A DNA stretch of 6,597 bases, taken from assembly GCA_012961655.1 (NCBI GenBank), contig DTYX01000737.1, positions 1 through 6,597 of the forward strand, read 5' to 3'. The stretch's first letter is position 1. Every line of letters begins with the position of its first letter. Of this stretch, positions 1 to 6,583 are shown piece after piece. The notes under the pieces were generated by a model. The model was not told where the DNA came from, made no database searches, and was given only the letters and a program-made list of their open reading frames with translations. This stretch comes from Candidatus Poribacteria bacterium. GTDB taxonomy: Bacteria; Poribacteria; WGA-4E; DTYX01. The translations under genes and the position numbers were made by a program.

Positions 1-811
1 CTTTGCGTTAAGTTCCTTTTTTGGGTCCATCAACAAGTTTGTAACACCACCCGCAATTTTTCCAATTTGGTCAGAGCGCGGGCGTAGGTCAGCACGTCAC
101 CGCGAGTTTATCACAACAGCGCTCACGTTCAAGGCGAATGCGATGCGAAATCCACCACACAGCCGGATGATAAAAGAGTAGAATCTCGGCTGCTTTATGA
201 AACAGGTTGAATAAGTAATCGTATCGCCGGATATGTGCCAACTCATGGGCGAGAATCGCTTCCAACTGATGCGGTGTCAAGCCGGTCATTACACTGGCGC
301 GCTAAGCGTTTTTGCCAGTATACTATGACAGCATTGACACCTTTACGTCTGAGACGTTGTATATGCGCTAATCCAAACGCAAGCCGCAAGAACAAAACCA
401 GGGCGAAAGAGAATCAAGTCTATTTGCTAATCCAGTTCGGACAGAATATTTGGAGGATTCGGTAGCGATGATGTTTTTCGCCAATGTCGTTGAAACGTTC
501 CTTGTTGACTTTGGCGCTGAAGACTGTGGACGCTGTTGGACGGATACTAAATGCGGAAATGGAACTCCATAAACTGACATCTCTTGCGGCAACGCCCATA
601 TACTCCACATCGTGGCGGCTAATAAAGCAGGCATGAGCAACATCACACACATAGCAACTCCGTAGCGAATACTGGCGGTGTGCCCTCTCAACGCGAATAG
701 GACGCACGCCAGTAAAATCGTAACTATTATCCCTTGCCAGATGAAATGAAGCAACGATCATCCCGAAGCGTACATCAACGGGTGTGAAAGTACGCTTTCA
801 AATTTTGTCAT
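1..811 (-). pseudogene. blaR1: Decayed BlaR1/MecR1-like M56 sensor metallopeptidase, several lesions, open at window edge
   Basis: Intact family members are membrane proteins that sense beta-lactams or other envelope stress and trigger loss of the BlaI/MecI repressor through a cytoplasm-facing M56 zinc protease. The frame starts at ATG 809-811, overlapping the TGA of the blaI remnant (ATGA), the normal blaI-blaR1 coupling. It reads MTKFESVLSHPLMYASG, then TGA (758-760) where the family context suggests Trp, then SLLHFIWQG and hydrophobic helices. A frame change near 400-420 leads to a readable stretch FALVLFLRLAFGLAHIQRL. A junction near 298-300 joins KRLAR to ASVMTGLTP and loses a central segment, by my estimate about 35-45 codons. 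The protease core follows: HELAHIRRYD (zinc HExxH), then YHPAVWW and ERCCDKLAV. A further frame change near 98-104 continues as GDVLTYARALTKLE, then TGA at 30-32. The stretch GGVTNLLMDPKKELNAK in a third frame (1-51) may continue it. Family assignment is strong, and so is loss of function. Confidence 0.88.
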
Positions 812-948
812 TTGGCGCCTCCTTCAAACTCATCCAGCAGCTGCCGAATCTGAGCCAATTCTTCATCTGACGTCTCCTTGGCTGAAAGGACTTGCATGAC
901 CAAATTCGTTGTCGAACCGCCGAAGGCGCGTTCGATTAAGTCGTCCAC
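808..948 (-). pseudogene. blaI: C-terminal remnant of a BlaI/MecI-family repressor
   Basis: This frame reads VDDLIERAFGGSTTNLVMQV, then LSAKETSDEELAQIRQLLDE, ending FEGGAK and TGA. That is the typical dimerisation tail of BlaI/MecI/CopY-family repressors: a 'DLI.R.FGGS...LV' helix, then 'EL..IR.LLDE'. Full-length members are about 120-130 residues with an N-terminal winged helix. Only the last 46 codons remain, so the whole DNA-binding domain is missing. The GTG at 946-948 is directly preceded in frame by TAA (949-951), whose first transcribed base belongs to the inverted repeat starting at 951. The remnant overlaps the start of the blaR1 pseudogene by four bases. It is too short a frame to appear in a standard ORF call and contains no winged helix, so it cannot repress. 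Confidence 0.85.
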
Positions 949-950
949 TT

Positions 951-983
951 AGAAACCGGGTTTTTTGGAAAAACTCGGTTTCT
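951..983. repeat. 33-bp inverted repeat (15-bp arms, 3-nt loop) at the blaI truncation edge
   Basis: The left arm AGAAACCGGGTTTTT (951-965) pairs with the right arm AAAAACTCGGTTTCT (969-983) over 15 positions, with one G.T wobble (959/975), around a three-base TGG loop. It is not followed by a T-run on either strand, so it does not look like an intrinsic terminator. Its left boundary is where blaI homology stops. AGAAACC-type palindromes are, as I recall, dispersed in many copies in some bacterial genomes, including cyanobacteria and possibly Poribacteria. Only one copy is in this window, and I see no convincing target-site duplication. Confidence 0.85.
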
Positions 984-994
984 GAACTACAATA

Positions 995-1010
995 TACGAC
1001 ATATTTCGTA
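995..1010. promoter_or_regulatory. Candidate BlaI-type operator pseudopalindrome
   Basis: TACGACATATTTCGTA is a 16-bp pseudopalindrome with 7 of 8 base pairs matching (mismatch 1000/1005). Known BlaI/MecI operators have a TACA...TGTA core, for example TACATATGTA. The central ACATAT here fits that pattern with one half degenerate. It lies 12 bp from the inverted repeat and just downstream of the predicted start point of the minus-strand promoter, where a roadblock repressor would bind. The role as an autoregulatory blaI operator is inferred. Confidence 0.45.
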
Positions 1011-1025
1011 CGAAATGGCAGGTAA

Positions 1026-1056
1026 ATTATACACGAAAACCTTCGTAAGTTGTCAA
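1026..1056 (-). promoter_or_regulatory. Minus-strand promoter, probably the original blaI promoter
   Basis: On the minus strand, TTGACA (1056 to 1051) is followed after 19 bp by TATAAT (1031 to 1026). Both hexamers match the sigma70 consensus exactly, but the spacer is two bases longer than ideal, suggesting modest strength. Transcription would start near 1019, run through the candidate operator, then enter the inverted repeat and the blaI/blaR1 remnants. The -35 box lies back to back with that of the plus-strand promoter, separated by 8 bp. Confidence 0.55.
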
Positions 1057-1064
1057 GAAATTTT

Positions 1065-1093
1065 TTGACAAAAGCATCCTCTTGGGATATAAT
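1065..1093 (+). promoter_or_regulatory. Full-consensus sigma70 promoter for the 1213-4068 unit
   Basis: TTGACA (1065-1070), a 17-bp spacer and TATAAT (1088-1093) match the ideal housekeeping promoter at all twelve positions with optimal spacing. Transcription should start near 1100, giving a leader of about 110 bases before the ATG at 1213. I see no riboswitch, strong hairpin or leader ORF in that leader. Such a strong promoter predicts high constitutive expression unless a repressor occupies the overlapping -35 palindrome (1050-1071). Confidence 0.75.
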
Positions 1094-1212
1094 AATAGCA
1101 TAAATCATCATTCGTTTTGCGAGATTTAGCAAGCCCATAAGTTACACTGTCAGATTGCGGAAATTGCGAAGGCTTGTTGTGACTGGCAAAACAGAAAGCT
1201 AAGGTAATTACT

Positions 1213-1959
1213 ATGAAATCAATATTTTTATGCTCATCAATTATTTTGGGTTTAGTATTGGTGTTGAATATCCAATGTCTGGCTGGTACCTGGCGGGATG
1301 ATTTTGATGATGGAAATTACAAAGAGGAATGGAAGATATACAATCTAAATCGAGCTGTTGAAAATTGGCGCGTGAAAGATGGTGAGGCTGTCGGCGAGAT
1401 ATTTCAACCTGGATTTATGAGTCTACTGCTTACGGGAATGGATAACTGGACGGCGCGCACAGTCGAATGCCGGGCGAAATTTGTCAAAGAAGCGAAAGAT
1501 GCTTCCGCTGAATTAGGCTTGTCACTCTACGATGGTGGAGACGACGAAAATCGCTATCTATTTGTTCTCAATTTAACTCTGGGACTTGCCAGCATCAGCA
1601 AGGAATCTAAAGGACAATGGGCTTCCGCACATTTCAGATTCGTTTCGGAGATGAATACATGGTACACCTTAAAGGCTACAGTTGAAGAGCAAGAGCTAAA
1701 GTTCGAAATCAATGGAGAGACGTTCACCGGAAGGGAGCAGGATGAACCCCTTAAATCGGGACAGGTTGGACTTATCGTCGCAAACGCTAGAGCACATTTT
1801 GACGATGTGTATATTTCGGGCCCTGGAATTCCCAATGGCGGGCCTGGTAAAGTAAGAGCGGTACAACCACGCGGGAAATTAGCCGCTAGGTGGGGTCAAT
1901 TGAAAACAGATAAGTACCTATCCGAAAAGCGGCAAAAATTCTCCTTCAATCCGAAATGA
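1213..1959 (+). CDS. Secreted LamG/concanavalin A-like jelly-roll protein
   Basis: This 248-residue exported protein is of unknown exact function. Residues 1-24 form a signal peptide (MKSIF, a hydrophobic stretch IILGLVLVLNI, then a likely cleavage after CLA). There is no proper lipobox, because the residues before Cys22 are NIQ. The mature part opens with WRDDFDDGN (27-35), then NWRVKDGEAVGE (51-62), and near the C terminus SGQVGLIVANARAHFDDVYI (182-201). This is the layout of LamG-like / family-16-type / '3-keto-disaccharide hydrolase' beta sandwiches, where the last strand carries the conserved 'F.DV' motif. No catalytic signature is evident, so glycan binding is as likely as hydrolysis. 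The tail after about 204 is Gly/Pro-rich, then basic (AVQPRGKLAARWGQLK). The start is supported by AAGG at 1201-1204, eight bases upstream. It is the first gene of a probable two-gene unit under the consensus promoter. Confidence 0.8.
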   Translation: MKSIFLCSSIILGLVLVLNIQCLAGTWRDDFDDGNYKEEWKIYNLNRAVENWRVKDGEAVGEIFQPGFMSLLLTGMDNWTARTVECRAKFVKEAKDASAELGLSLYDGGDDENRYLFVLNLTLGLASISKESKGQWASAHFRFVSEMNTWYTLKATVEEQELKFEINGETFTGREQDEPLKSGQVGLIVANARAHFDDVYISGPGIPNGGPGKVRAVQPRGKLAARWGQLKTDKYLSEKRQKFSFNPK

Positions 1960-2004
1960 GGGATTGCTTCATCTGTCCGTTCCTTGGATATATGGGAAAC
2001 TTTG

Positions 2005-4068
2005 ATGAGCAATAAGCCGAAATCTAAAGTTACCAAAATGAATAATAACAATTCAACAGATGAACCTCTGCTGCGAGTTAGAGAATTAAAGACCTATTTT
2101 CGCACATCTGAAGGATTGGCGAAAGCGGTGGACAATGTCTCATTTGAGATTCAAAGAGGCGAGATTTTTGCGCTTGTGGGAGAATCCGGCTGTGGCAAAA
2201 GTGTTACTGCGTTGTCGATTATTCAACTTGTTCCTCAACCTGCGGGATTCATCGCCGGTGGCGAAATTTACTATAAAGGTAGAGAGATTATTCGTCTTTC
2301 CGAGTGGGAGAAACGTCAAATCCGCGGGAATGAAATTTCCATGATTTTTCAGGAGCCAATGACTTCACTCAACCCCGTACTTAAGGTGGGAGAGCAAATT
2401 GTCGAAGCCATCAAACTTCATCAAGGACTTTCCGGCCCTCAGTCGAGGCAGAAAGCGGTAGAGATGTTGGAACGTGTTGGGATACCAGAGGCCAAACAGC
2501 GATTCCATGAATATCCTCATCAGCTTTCGGGCGGGATGAAACAGCGGGTGATGATAGCTATCGCGCTATCCTGCCAACCGGGCTTGTTAATAGCGGATGA
2601 ACCCACTACGGCATTGGACGTTACGATTCAAGCGGAAATTTTGGAACTCATCCGTCAACTCCAGCGGGAGTTTGGCACTGCTGTGATGTTGATTACTCAT
2701 GACCTCGCTGTAGTTGCGGAGATGGCGAACCGCATCGCCGTTATGTACGCTGGCAAGATTGTCGAACTCGCCGAACGACAACGTCTGTTCGAAAATCCCT
2801 GTCATCCGTATACGGTAAAACTGATAGAGTCCCTGCCATCCCGACAGAAGCGCGGATATTCGCTTATGACAATTGAAGGGCGCGTGCCTGAAGCCACTCG
2901 CTATTTGGAAGGCTGTCGTTTCGCCGACCGATGCCACCGGGTGATGGCAGGGTGCAGTGCCATTTTACCTCGTCCTATTGAGATAGAGACAAACCACTAT
3001 GTCGCCTGCCATCTTTACGATGAAGCTTTTGCCGCCAAAGTGAAGCACGCGGCAGTTCGTGAAGCCCTACGAAAACAGAAACCGTATTCCCCTCGGAAAA
3101 CTCCGCTCATCGAAACCCACGGGCTGCGCGTCTATTTTCCGATAAAAAAAGGGTTGCTCAAAAGAACTGTCGGCTACGTCAAAGCGGTGGATGGTGTTGA
3201 CCTGGTAATTCGCAAAGGACAGATATTTGCCCTGGTCGGCGAATCAGGTTGTGGAAAGACGACGTTCGGTAAAGGTCTCCTTCAACTCGTTGAACCGATA
3301 GAAGGAGAAGTCCAATATGACGGCGTTGATTTGACAAAGCTCAACAGAGACGAACTTCATCCCTATCGTCGTAAACTCCAGATTATCTTTCAGGACCCAT
3401 ATTCCTCTCTCAATCCGCGTATGATGGTGGGGAACATCATTCAGGAAGGAATGGCTGCACATGGCATCGGAGTTGATGACGAGGAAAGGGAAGACAAGAT
3501 AAAAACCCTGATGCCACAGGTAGGTTTAGACCCAGAAATGATTCACCGGTACCCTCACGAATTTTCCGGCGGACAACGTCAGCGCATCGGAATTGCCCGT
3601 TGCCTGGCGGTAAATCCTGAGTTTTTGGTATGCGATGAGGCGACCAGTTCTCTCGATGTGTCGGTACAAGCGCAGATTTTAAACCTTCTCGAACAGTTAC
3701 AGAAGAGATACAACTTAACTTACCTATTCATCACCCATAATCTGTCTCTCGTAGAATATTTCGCAGATGAAGTGGCGGTGATGTACCTGGGACGAATCGT
3801 TGAGCGAGGGCAAACCGAAGAACTCTTTGATACCCCCAAGCATCCTTATACCCGCGCTCTCCTCTCCGCCATCCCACAGATTGACCCACAGACGGGCAGA
3901 AAAACTATTCGTCTATCCGGCGACGTTCCTTCGCCGATAAATCCGCCCTCTGGCTGTCATTTCCATCCACGATGTCCAGAAGTGATGCCTCGCTGCTATG
4001 ACGCCTACCCAGACGAAGTAGCCATTACATCTACTCACGTTTGCCGGTGCTTTCTCTATGAAGCTTGA
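2005..4068 (+). CDS. Fused dipeptide/oligopeptide ABC importer ATPase (DppD-DppF type)
   Basis: This 687-residue cytoplasmic protein joins both nucleotide-binding subunits of a peptide/nickel/glutathione-type importer in one chain, as in E. coli GsiA and YejF. Half 1 has Walker A GESGCGKS (59-66), Q-loop Q116, signature LSGGMKQ (174-180), Walker B LLIADEP (194-200) and switch His232. Half 2 has GESGCGKT (412-419), Q463, signature FSGGQRQ (520-526), FLVCDEA (540-546) and His578. Each half ends in an oligopeptide-transporter C-terminal domain with four cysteines: 304, 310, 317, 335 and 651, 657, 664, 680 (plus 682). In related dipeptide importers such cysteines are reported to hold an iron-sulfur cluster. 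Both ATP sites appear competent. I chose ATG 2005 because GGGA lies seven bases upstream. TTG 1984 lacks a suitably spaced site, and ATG 2038 has no ribosome site. It lies 45 bp after the LamG-like gene, likely co-transcribed. No permease or binding protein is adjacent in the window, so the substrate is unknown. Confidence 0.93.
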   Translation: MSNKPKSKVTKMNNNNSTDEPLLRVRELKTYFRTSEGLAKAVDNVSFEIQRGEIFALVGESGCGKSVTALSIIQLVPQPAGFIAGGEIYYKGREIIRLSEWEKRQIRGNEISMIFQEPMTSLNPVLKVGEQIVEAIKLHQGLSGPQSRQKAVEMLERVGIPEAKQRFHEYPHQLSGGMKQRVMIAIALSCQPGLLIADEPTTALDVTIQAEILELIRQLQREFGTAVMLITHDLAVVAEMANRIAVMYAGKIVELAERQRLFENPCHPYTVKLIESLPSRQKRGYSLMTIEGRVPEATRYLEGCRFADRCHRVMAGCSAILPRPIEIETNHYVACHLYDEAFAAKVKHAAVREALRKQKPYSPRKTPLIETHGLRVYFPIKKGLLKRTVGYVKAVDGVDLVIRKGQIFALVGESGCGKTTFGKGLLQLVEPIEGEVQYDGVDLTKLNRDELHPYRRKLQIIFQDPYSSLNPRMMVGNIIQEGMAAHGIGVDDEEREDKIKTLMPQVGLDPEMIHRYPHEFSGGQRQRIGIARCLAVNPEFLVCDEATSSLDVSVQAQILNLLEQLQKRYNLTYLFITHNLSLVEYFADEVAVMYLGRIVERGQTEELFDTPKHPYTRALLSAIPQIDPQTGRKTIRLSGDVPSPINPPSGCHFHPRCPEVMPRCYDAYPDEVAITSTHVCRCFLYEA

Positions 4069-4201
4069 GACGATTCTCTGTTCTGGCTAATTCGCCGCTA
4101 AACGAGAAGAGGGCAAAACATTCATGGTAAACGCCCAGCGCGGGAAGAAGTCACGTCGTTTGGAACATCACCAGGATAGAATCCCGGCGATGTTCGGTTT
4201 A

Positions 4202-6070
4202 TCACCGGCGGGCGATTTTGTTGATGTCCTCATTTTTGTAAAACTGAATCTCATCCAGCCAAATTTTCCCTTTTTCGCCGGGAGCGGGTTTAGCGCCGAC
4301 GCCGTAAGCGCGATGGGACCCGAAACTGAGGTGATTGAGCGCGTGAAGTTCGATGACACTATTGCCTGAACCTTGGGCGTGGACGCGGAATTCTTCGAAT
4401 GGCACGCGTATCTGCATCCATTCGCTGGGAATATTCCAATTGCCGACAGCCCATGTTTCATTAATCTCACCGATGTCAGCGTTCAAGCGAACAGCGGGTT
4501 TGGCTTTGACGAAGAAGCTGATGCCGTCGTATTCTGTGATGTCCATTGTCGAGATGTTGACGCCTACGGAACCCAAGCTATTATGTTTGTAATCTGGGGC
4601 AATATATTCGATACAAAGCGACGAGCTTGTTCCATTCGCACCTGTGGTTTCATCGACGAATACGTTTTGACTGCCGTATTTTTTATCCTGTCTGCCAAGC
4701 CTCCATCCACGAGCGCGCATACGGCTTTTGCTCTCAAAATCGTCCACTAAAGCTTCATCTGAGATGGAATTAGCGACGGATTTATCCATTCGCCATAATC
4801 CTTCAGATGTGCCGACCCAAAGGTACTTGGCATCGGCGGCTAAAGTTGAGATGTAACGCCCGCCGAACAAATCCCAGACGGCATAGTAGGTGACGAACTT
4901 TTTCTTGTTGGTGTCGAATCTTGCAATTCCCTCTCTCATGGCTATCCAGAGCGAATCGCCATCCTTAACGGACGCGATGATAGGATTTTCTTTTCCATCT
5001 AAGCCGTAAGCAATTTGGAATTGTTCGTATTTTGCGCTATTTTTCTCCAATTTTGTAATTCCCCACAAAGTGCTCGCCCAGATATTGTCACCATCGATGC
5101 TGAAATCAACGACCCGAGAATGAATCAAACCCTCGCCGCATCCGTAGGTTTTGAGGTCTCTTAGACTGTCGAGCGAAGTTTTGGTGAGATTAAACGCGGC
5201 GTTCCAGACGCAATCACCATCGATAGCGATAGAATCAGCGTAGATGCCGCTTTTTCCAGTGGCTGGCGCGCTGCCACTGCCTGATTCGGGACTCCAGCCT
5301 CCGCCATGCGGTCGATTCTCGAATGTCCCAGTGGCTTTGTCGAACCTGCTGATACCGCTGGTGAGTCCCAGCCATACGTATTTGTGATTGACATCAATCG
5401 CCATGACAGCGCCTTTGAGTAAACCATCGGACATCGTGTAGTTGACAAAATCGCCGTTGACGAATTTGCTTATTCCGAGATACGTGCCCACCCAAACTTC
5501 ATCCTTGTACAATCCGATAGATTGAACATCATCGTCCAGCAAGCCATCAGCCGTGGTATATTTAATCGCTTGTCCAGGGGAGTCTACGGGGAATTTATAC
5601 AATCCCGAATCCGTTCCCAACCATATCATCTCTTCAATAGAAGCGATGGCGTTGATACCTACATCCTCAAAGAATTCCGCCCACAACTTTTCTCTAATGG
5701 CACTGTAGGTCGGGCTCACTGGTGCCGCAGTCTCTTGTGATACTTCACTCTTCGCTTCAGGTATTGGTGCAAGAACATCCGCGGCTACTGAACCTTTGAT
5801 GTTCATGGAATACTTATCAATGGGAACTTCAACCGTGTACCATATACTACCCTTGTGCAACACATAAACCTTTGTGCCGACAGGAAGCTTTCCTATTACT
5901 GTATTTTGGTCGTAAAGATTCGCTTCCTCCGCTGTAACGACCATTGGGATTCTCAAACCCTCCATCATTACAGCTTGATTCTCTAACGCGGCTTTGTTGA
6001 TTCCAACGCAGCCGGCTACGCTTAACGCTAAAGCTATAAGCGTGGTTGTAGATGCTAATAAACGTTTCAT
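4202..6070 (-). CDS. Lipoprotein with SH3-like module, seven-bladed propeller and CIA30/CBM11-like domain
   Basis: This 622-residue envelope lipoprotein has no assigned function. MKRLLASTTTLIALALSVAGC ends in a clear lipobox (LSVAGC, Cys21). Residues about 44-100 resemble a bacterial SH3 domain (EANLYDQNTVIGKLPVGTKV). A Pro/Ala/Glu-rich linker follows (101-121). Seven propeller repeats are centred on Trp150, 193, 233, 289, 331, 375 and 418, with motifs such as IWLGTDSGLYKF, VWVGTYLGISKF, LWIAMREGIARFD and LWVGTSEGLWRMD. These match the 'two-component regulator propeller' pattern (I/V-W-x-G-T-x-x-G-I/L-x-x-F-D). Blade 3 carries a Gly/Ser/Pro insertion (255-274), and blade 4 is the most degenerate. 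Residues 441-611 (LVDDFES through KIWLDEIQFYK) resemble CIA30/CBM11-type jelly rolls. There is no kinase or transmembrane helix, unlike hybrid sensors with this propeller. ATG 6068-6070 is the only sensible start, with no clear Shine-Dalgarno. The gene converges with the ABC gene (133-bp gap). A role in surface ligand or glycan binding is inferred. Confidence 0.88.
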   Translation of the reverse strand: MKRLLASTTTLIALALSVAGCVGINKAALENQAVMMEGLRIPMVVTAEEANLYDQNTVIGKLPVGTKVYVLHKGSIWYTVEVPIDKYSMNIKGSVAADVLAPIPEAKSEVSQETAAPVSPTYSAIREKLWAEFFEDVGINAIASIEEMIWLGTDSGLYKFPVDSPGQAIKYTTADGLLDDDVQSIGLYKDEVWVGTYLGISKFVNGDFVNYTMSDGLLKGAVMAIDVNHKYVWLGLTSGISRFDKATGTFENRPHGGGWSPESGSGSAPATGKSGIYADSIAIDGDCVWNAAFNLTKTSLDSLRDLKTYGCGEGLIHSRVVDFSIDGDNIWASTLWGITKLEKNSAKYEQFQIAYGLDGKENPIIASVKDGDSLWIAMREGIARFDTNKKKFVTYYAVWDLFGGRYISTLAADAKYLWVGTSEGLWRMDKSVANSISDEALVDDFESKSRMRARGWRLGRQDKKYGSQNVFVDETTGANGTSSSLCIEYIAPDYKHNSLGSVGVNISTMDITEYDGISFFVKAKPAVRLNADIGEINETWAVGNWNIPSEWMQIRVPFEEFRVHAQGSGNSVIELHALNHLSFGSHRAYGVGAKPAPGEKGKIWLDEIQFYKNEDINKIARR

Positions 6071-6108
6071 TGAAAAAACTGGCAGGATGTCCCTTCTGAT
6101 TTGAACAA

Positions 6109-6139
6109 TCAGTGAGGAAACATCTAATGCCGTCCTCCT
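6109..6139 (-). promoter_or_regulatory. Strong Shine-Dalgarno with four-codon mini-ORF in the lipoprotein leader
   Basis: On the minus strand, AGGAGG (6139 to 6134) precedes ATG (6123 to 6121) by 10 bases, and the frame reads M-F-P-H then TGA (6111 to 6109). The stop lies inside a small inverted repeat, CTGATT-5 nt-AATCAG (6096-6112). The mini-ORF ends 38 bases before the lipoprotein ATG and is in a different frame. It could be a leader peptide, or a leftover start from a decayed gene. No function is demonstrable. Confidence 0.3.
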
Positions 6140-6160
6140 CTCATTAATTTTTCAGTTATA

Positions 6161-6583
6161 TCAAGATATCTTTTTCCATAGCTCTTCAAGCTGCTCTACT
6201 ATCTCAGTGAACGTCGCTCTATATTCTGATTTCTCTTCTTCAAACGAATTAGACTCAGACTGAATTTGCACTTTAAGGCGCTGAATTTTTTTGTCTATTT
6301 GAATATCCGTGCTAGTTCCAGAGATGGCTTTAAAAAATTGGATCCAATGGATAATCTTGACTCCTAAATAGTCTTGTGCTTTGATATTAGCGGTATAATC
6401 ATCAATAATACCGGCTCTAGCAACTCGACCAAAGTTACCACCTTTGTCTTCCTCTGCTTCGTCCGAAGCCTCCCGTTTACTATCGGGGTAAGGATATCTG
6501 TTTTCCTGTTGCGGTCTGTGAATGTTGGGGTTTTGATTGCTCTCTATCCGCGATTTCTGCCAGTAGTAATTGCGGTTAGCAAT
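6161..6583 (-). pseudogene. Hypothetical protein frame without a start codon, probably broken or incomplete at 5' end
   Basis: From just after an in-frame TAA (6584-6586) to TGA (6161-6163) runs an uninterrupted 140-codon frame that contains no ATG or TTG and only one late GTG (residue 105). It begins IANRNYYWQKSRIE, has an acidic polar stretch (SDEAEEDKGG, 40-49), then a more hydrophobic segment (DYLGVKIIHWIQFFKAI, 71-87) and a charged, probably coiled-coil C terminus (about 94-138, e.g. VEQLEELWKKIS). I do not recognise a family. The length and biased composition argue it is or was coding. Upstream, the same frame reads RYA then stop. A second frame (6597 down to a TAG at 6544-6546) reads PKLLTAITTGRNRG, so a frameshift or the tail of another gene is possible. 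The codon directly after the TAA is ATT, a rare start. It is same-strand and 90 bp upstream of the lipoprotein. Confidence 0.45.

Noticed and set aside
758..760. UGA read as Trp or Gly (recoded genetic code), because TGA replaces a probable Trp codon in blaR1
   Set aside because: The three intact genes end in TGA at plausible protein ends, normal TGG codons are used for Trp, and blaR1 has additional frameshifts and a deletion. Pseudogene decay explains it better.
951..983. The inverted repeat as an intrinsic terminator
   Set aside because: Neither flank has a T-tract after the stem. The T-run is inside the stem, so the geometry is wrong.
863..1138. Minus-strand 91-codon frame across the blaI remnant, repeat and promoter region
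   Set aside because: It runs out of frame with the recognisable BlaI tail, crosses the palindrome and promoters, and has no family resemblance.
1984..2043. Alternative starts for the ABC gene: TTG 1984 and ATG 2038
   Set aside because: TTG 1984 has no properly spaced ribosome site, and ATG 2038 is preceded by an A/C-rich stretch without one. ATG 2005 has GGGA seven bases upstream.
2587..3462. Minus-strand frames inside the ABC ATPase gene
   Set aside because: They are antisense shadows of highly conserved ATPase motifs with no ribosome sites or family features.
4184..4208. Hairpin CCGGCGAT-9 nt-ATCACCGG as a terminator between the convergent genes
   Set aside because: One mismatch in an 8-bp stem, a 9-nt loop, no T-run on either strand, and it overlaps the end of the lipoprotein gene. 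I see no other clear terminator in 4069-4201.
4124..4750. Plus-strand frames opposite the lipoprotein C-terminal region
   Set aside because: They are antisense to a long, motif-rich gene, overlap each other in different frames and show no recognisable domain.
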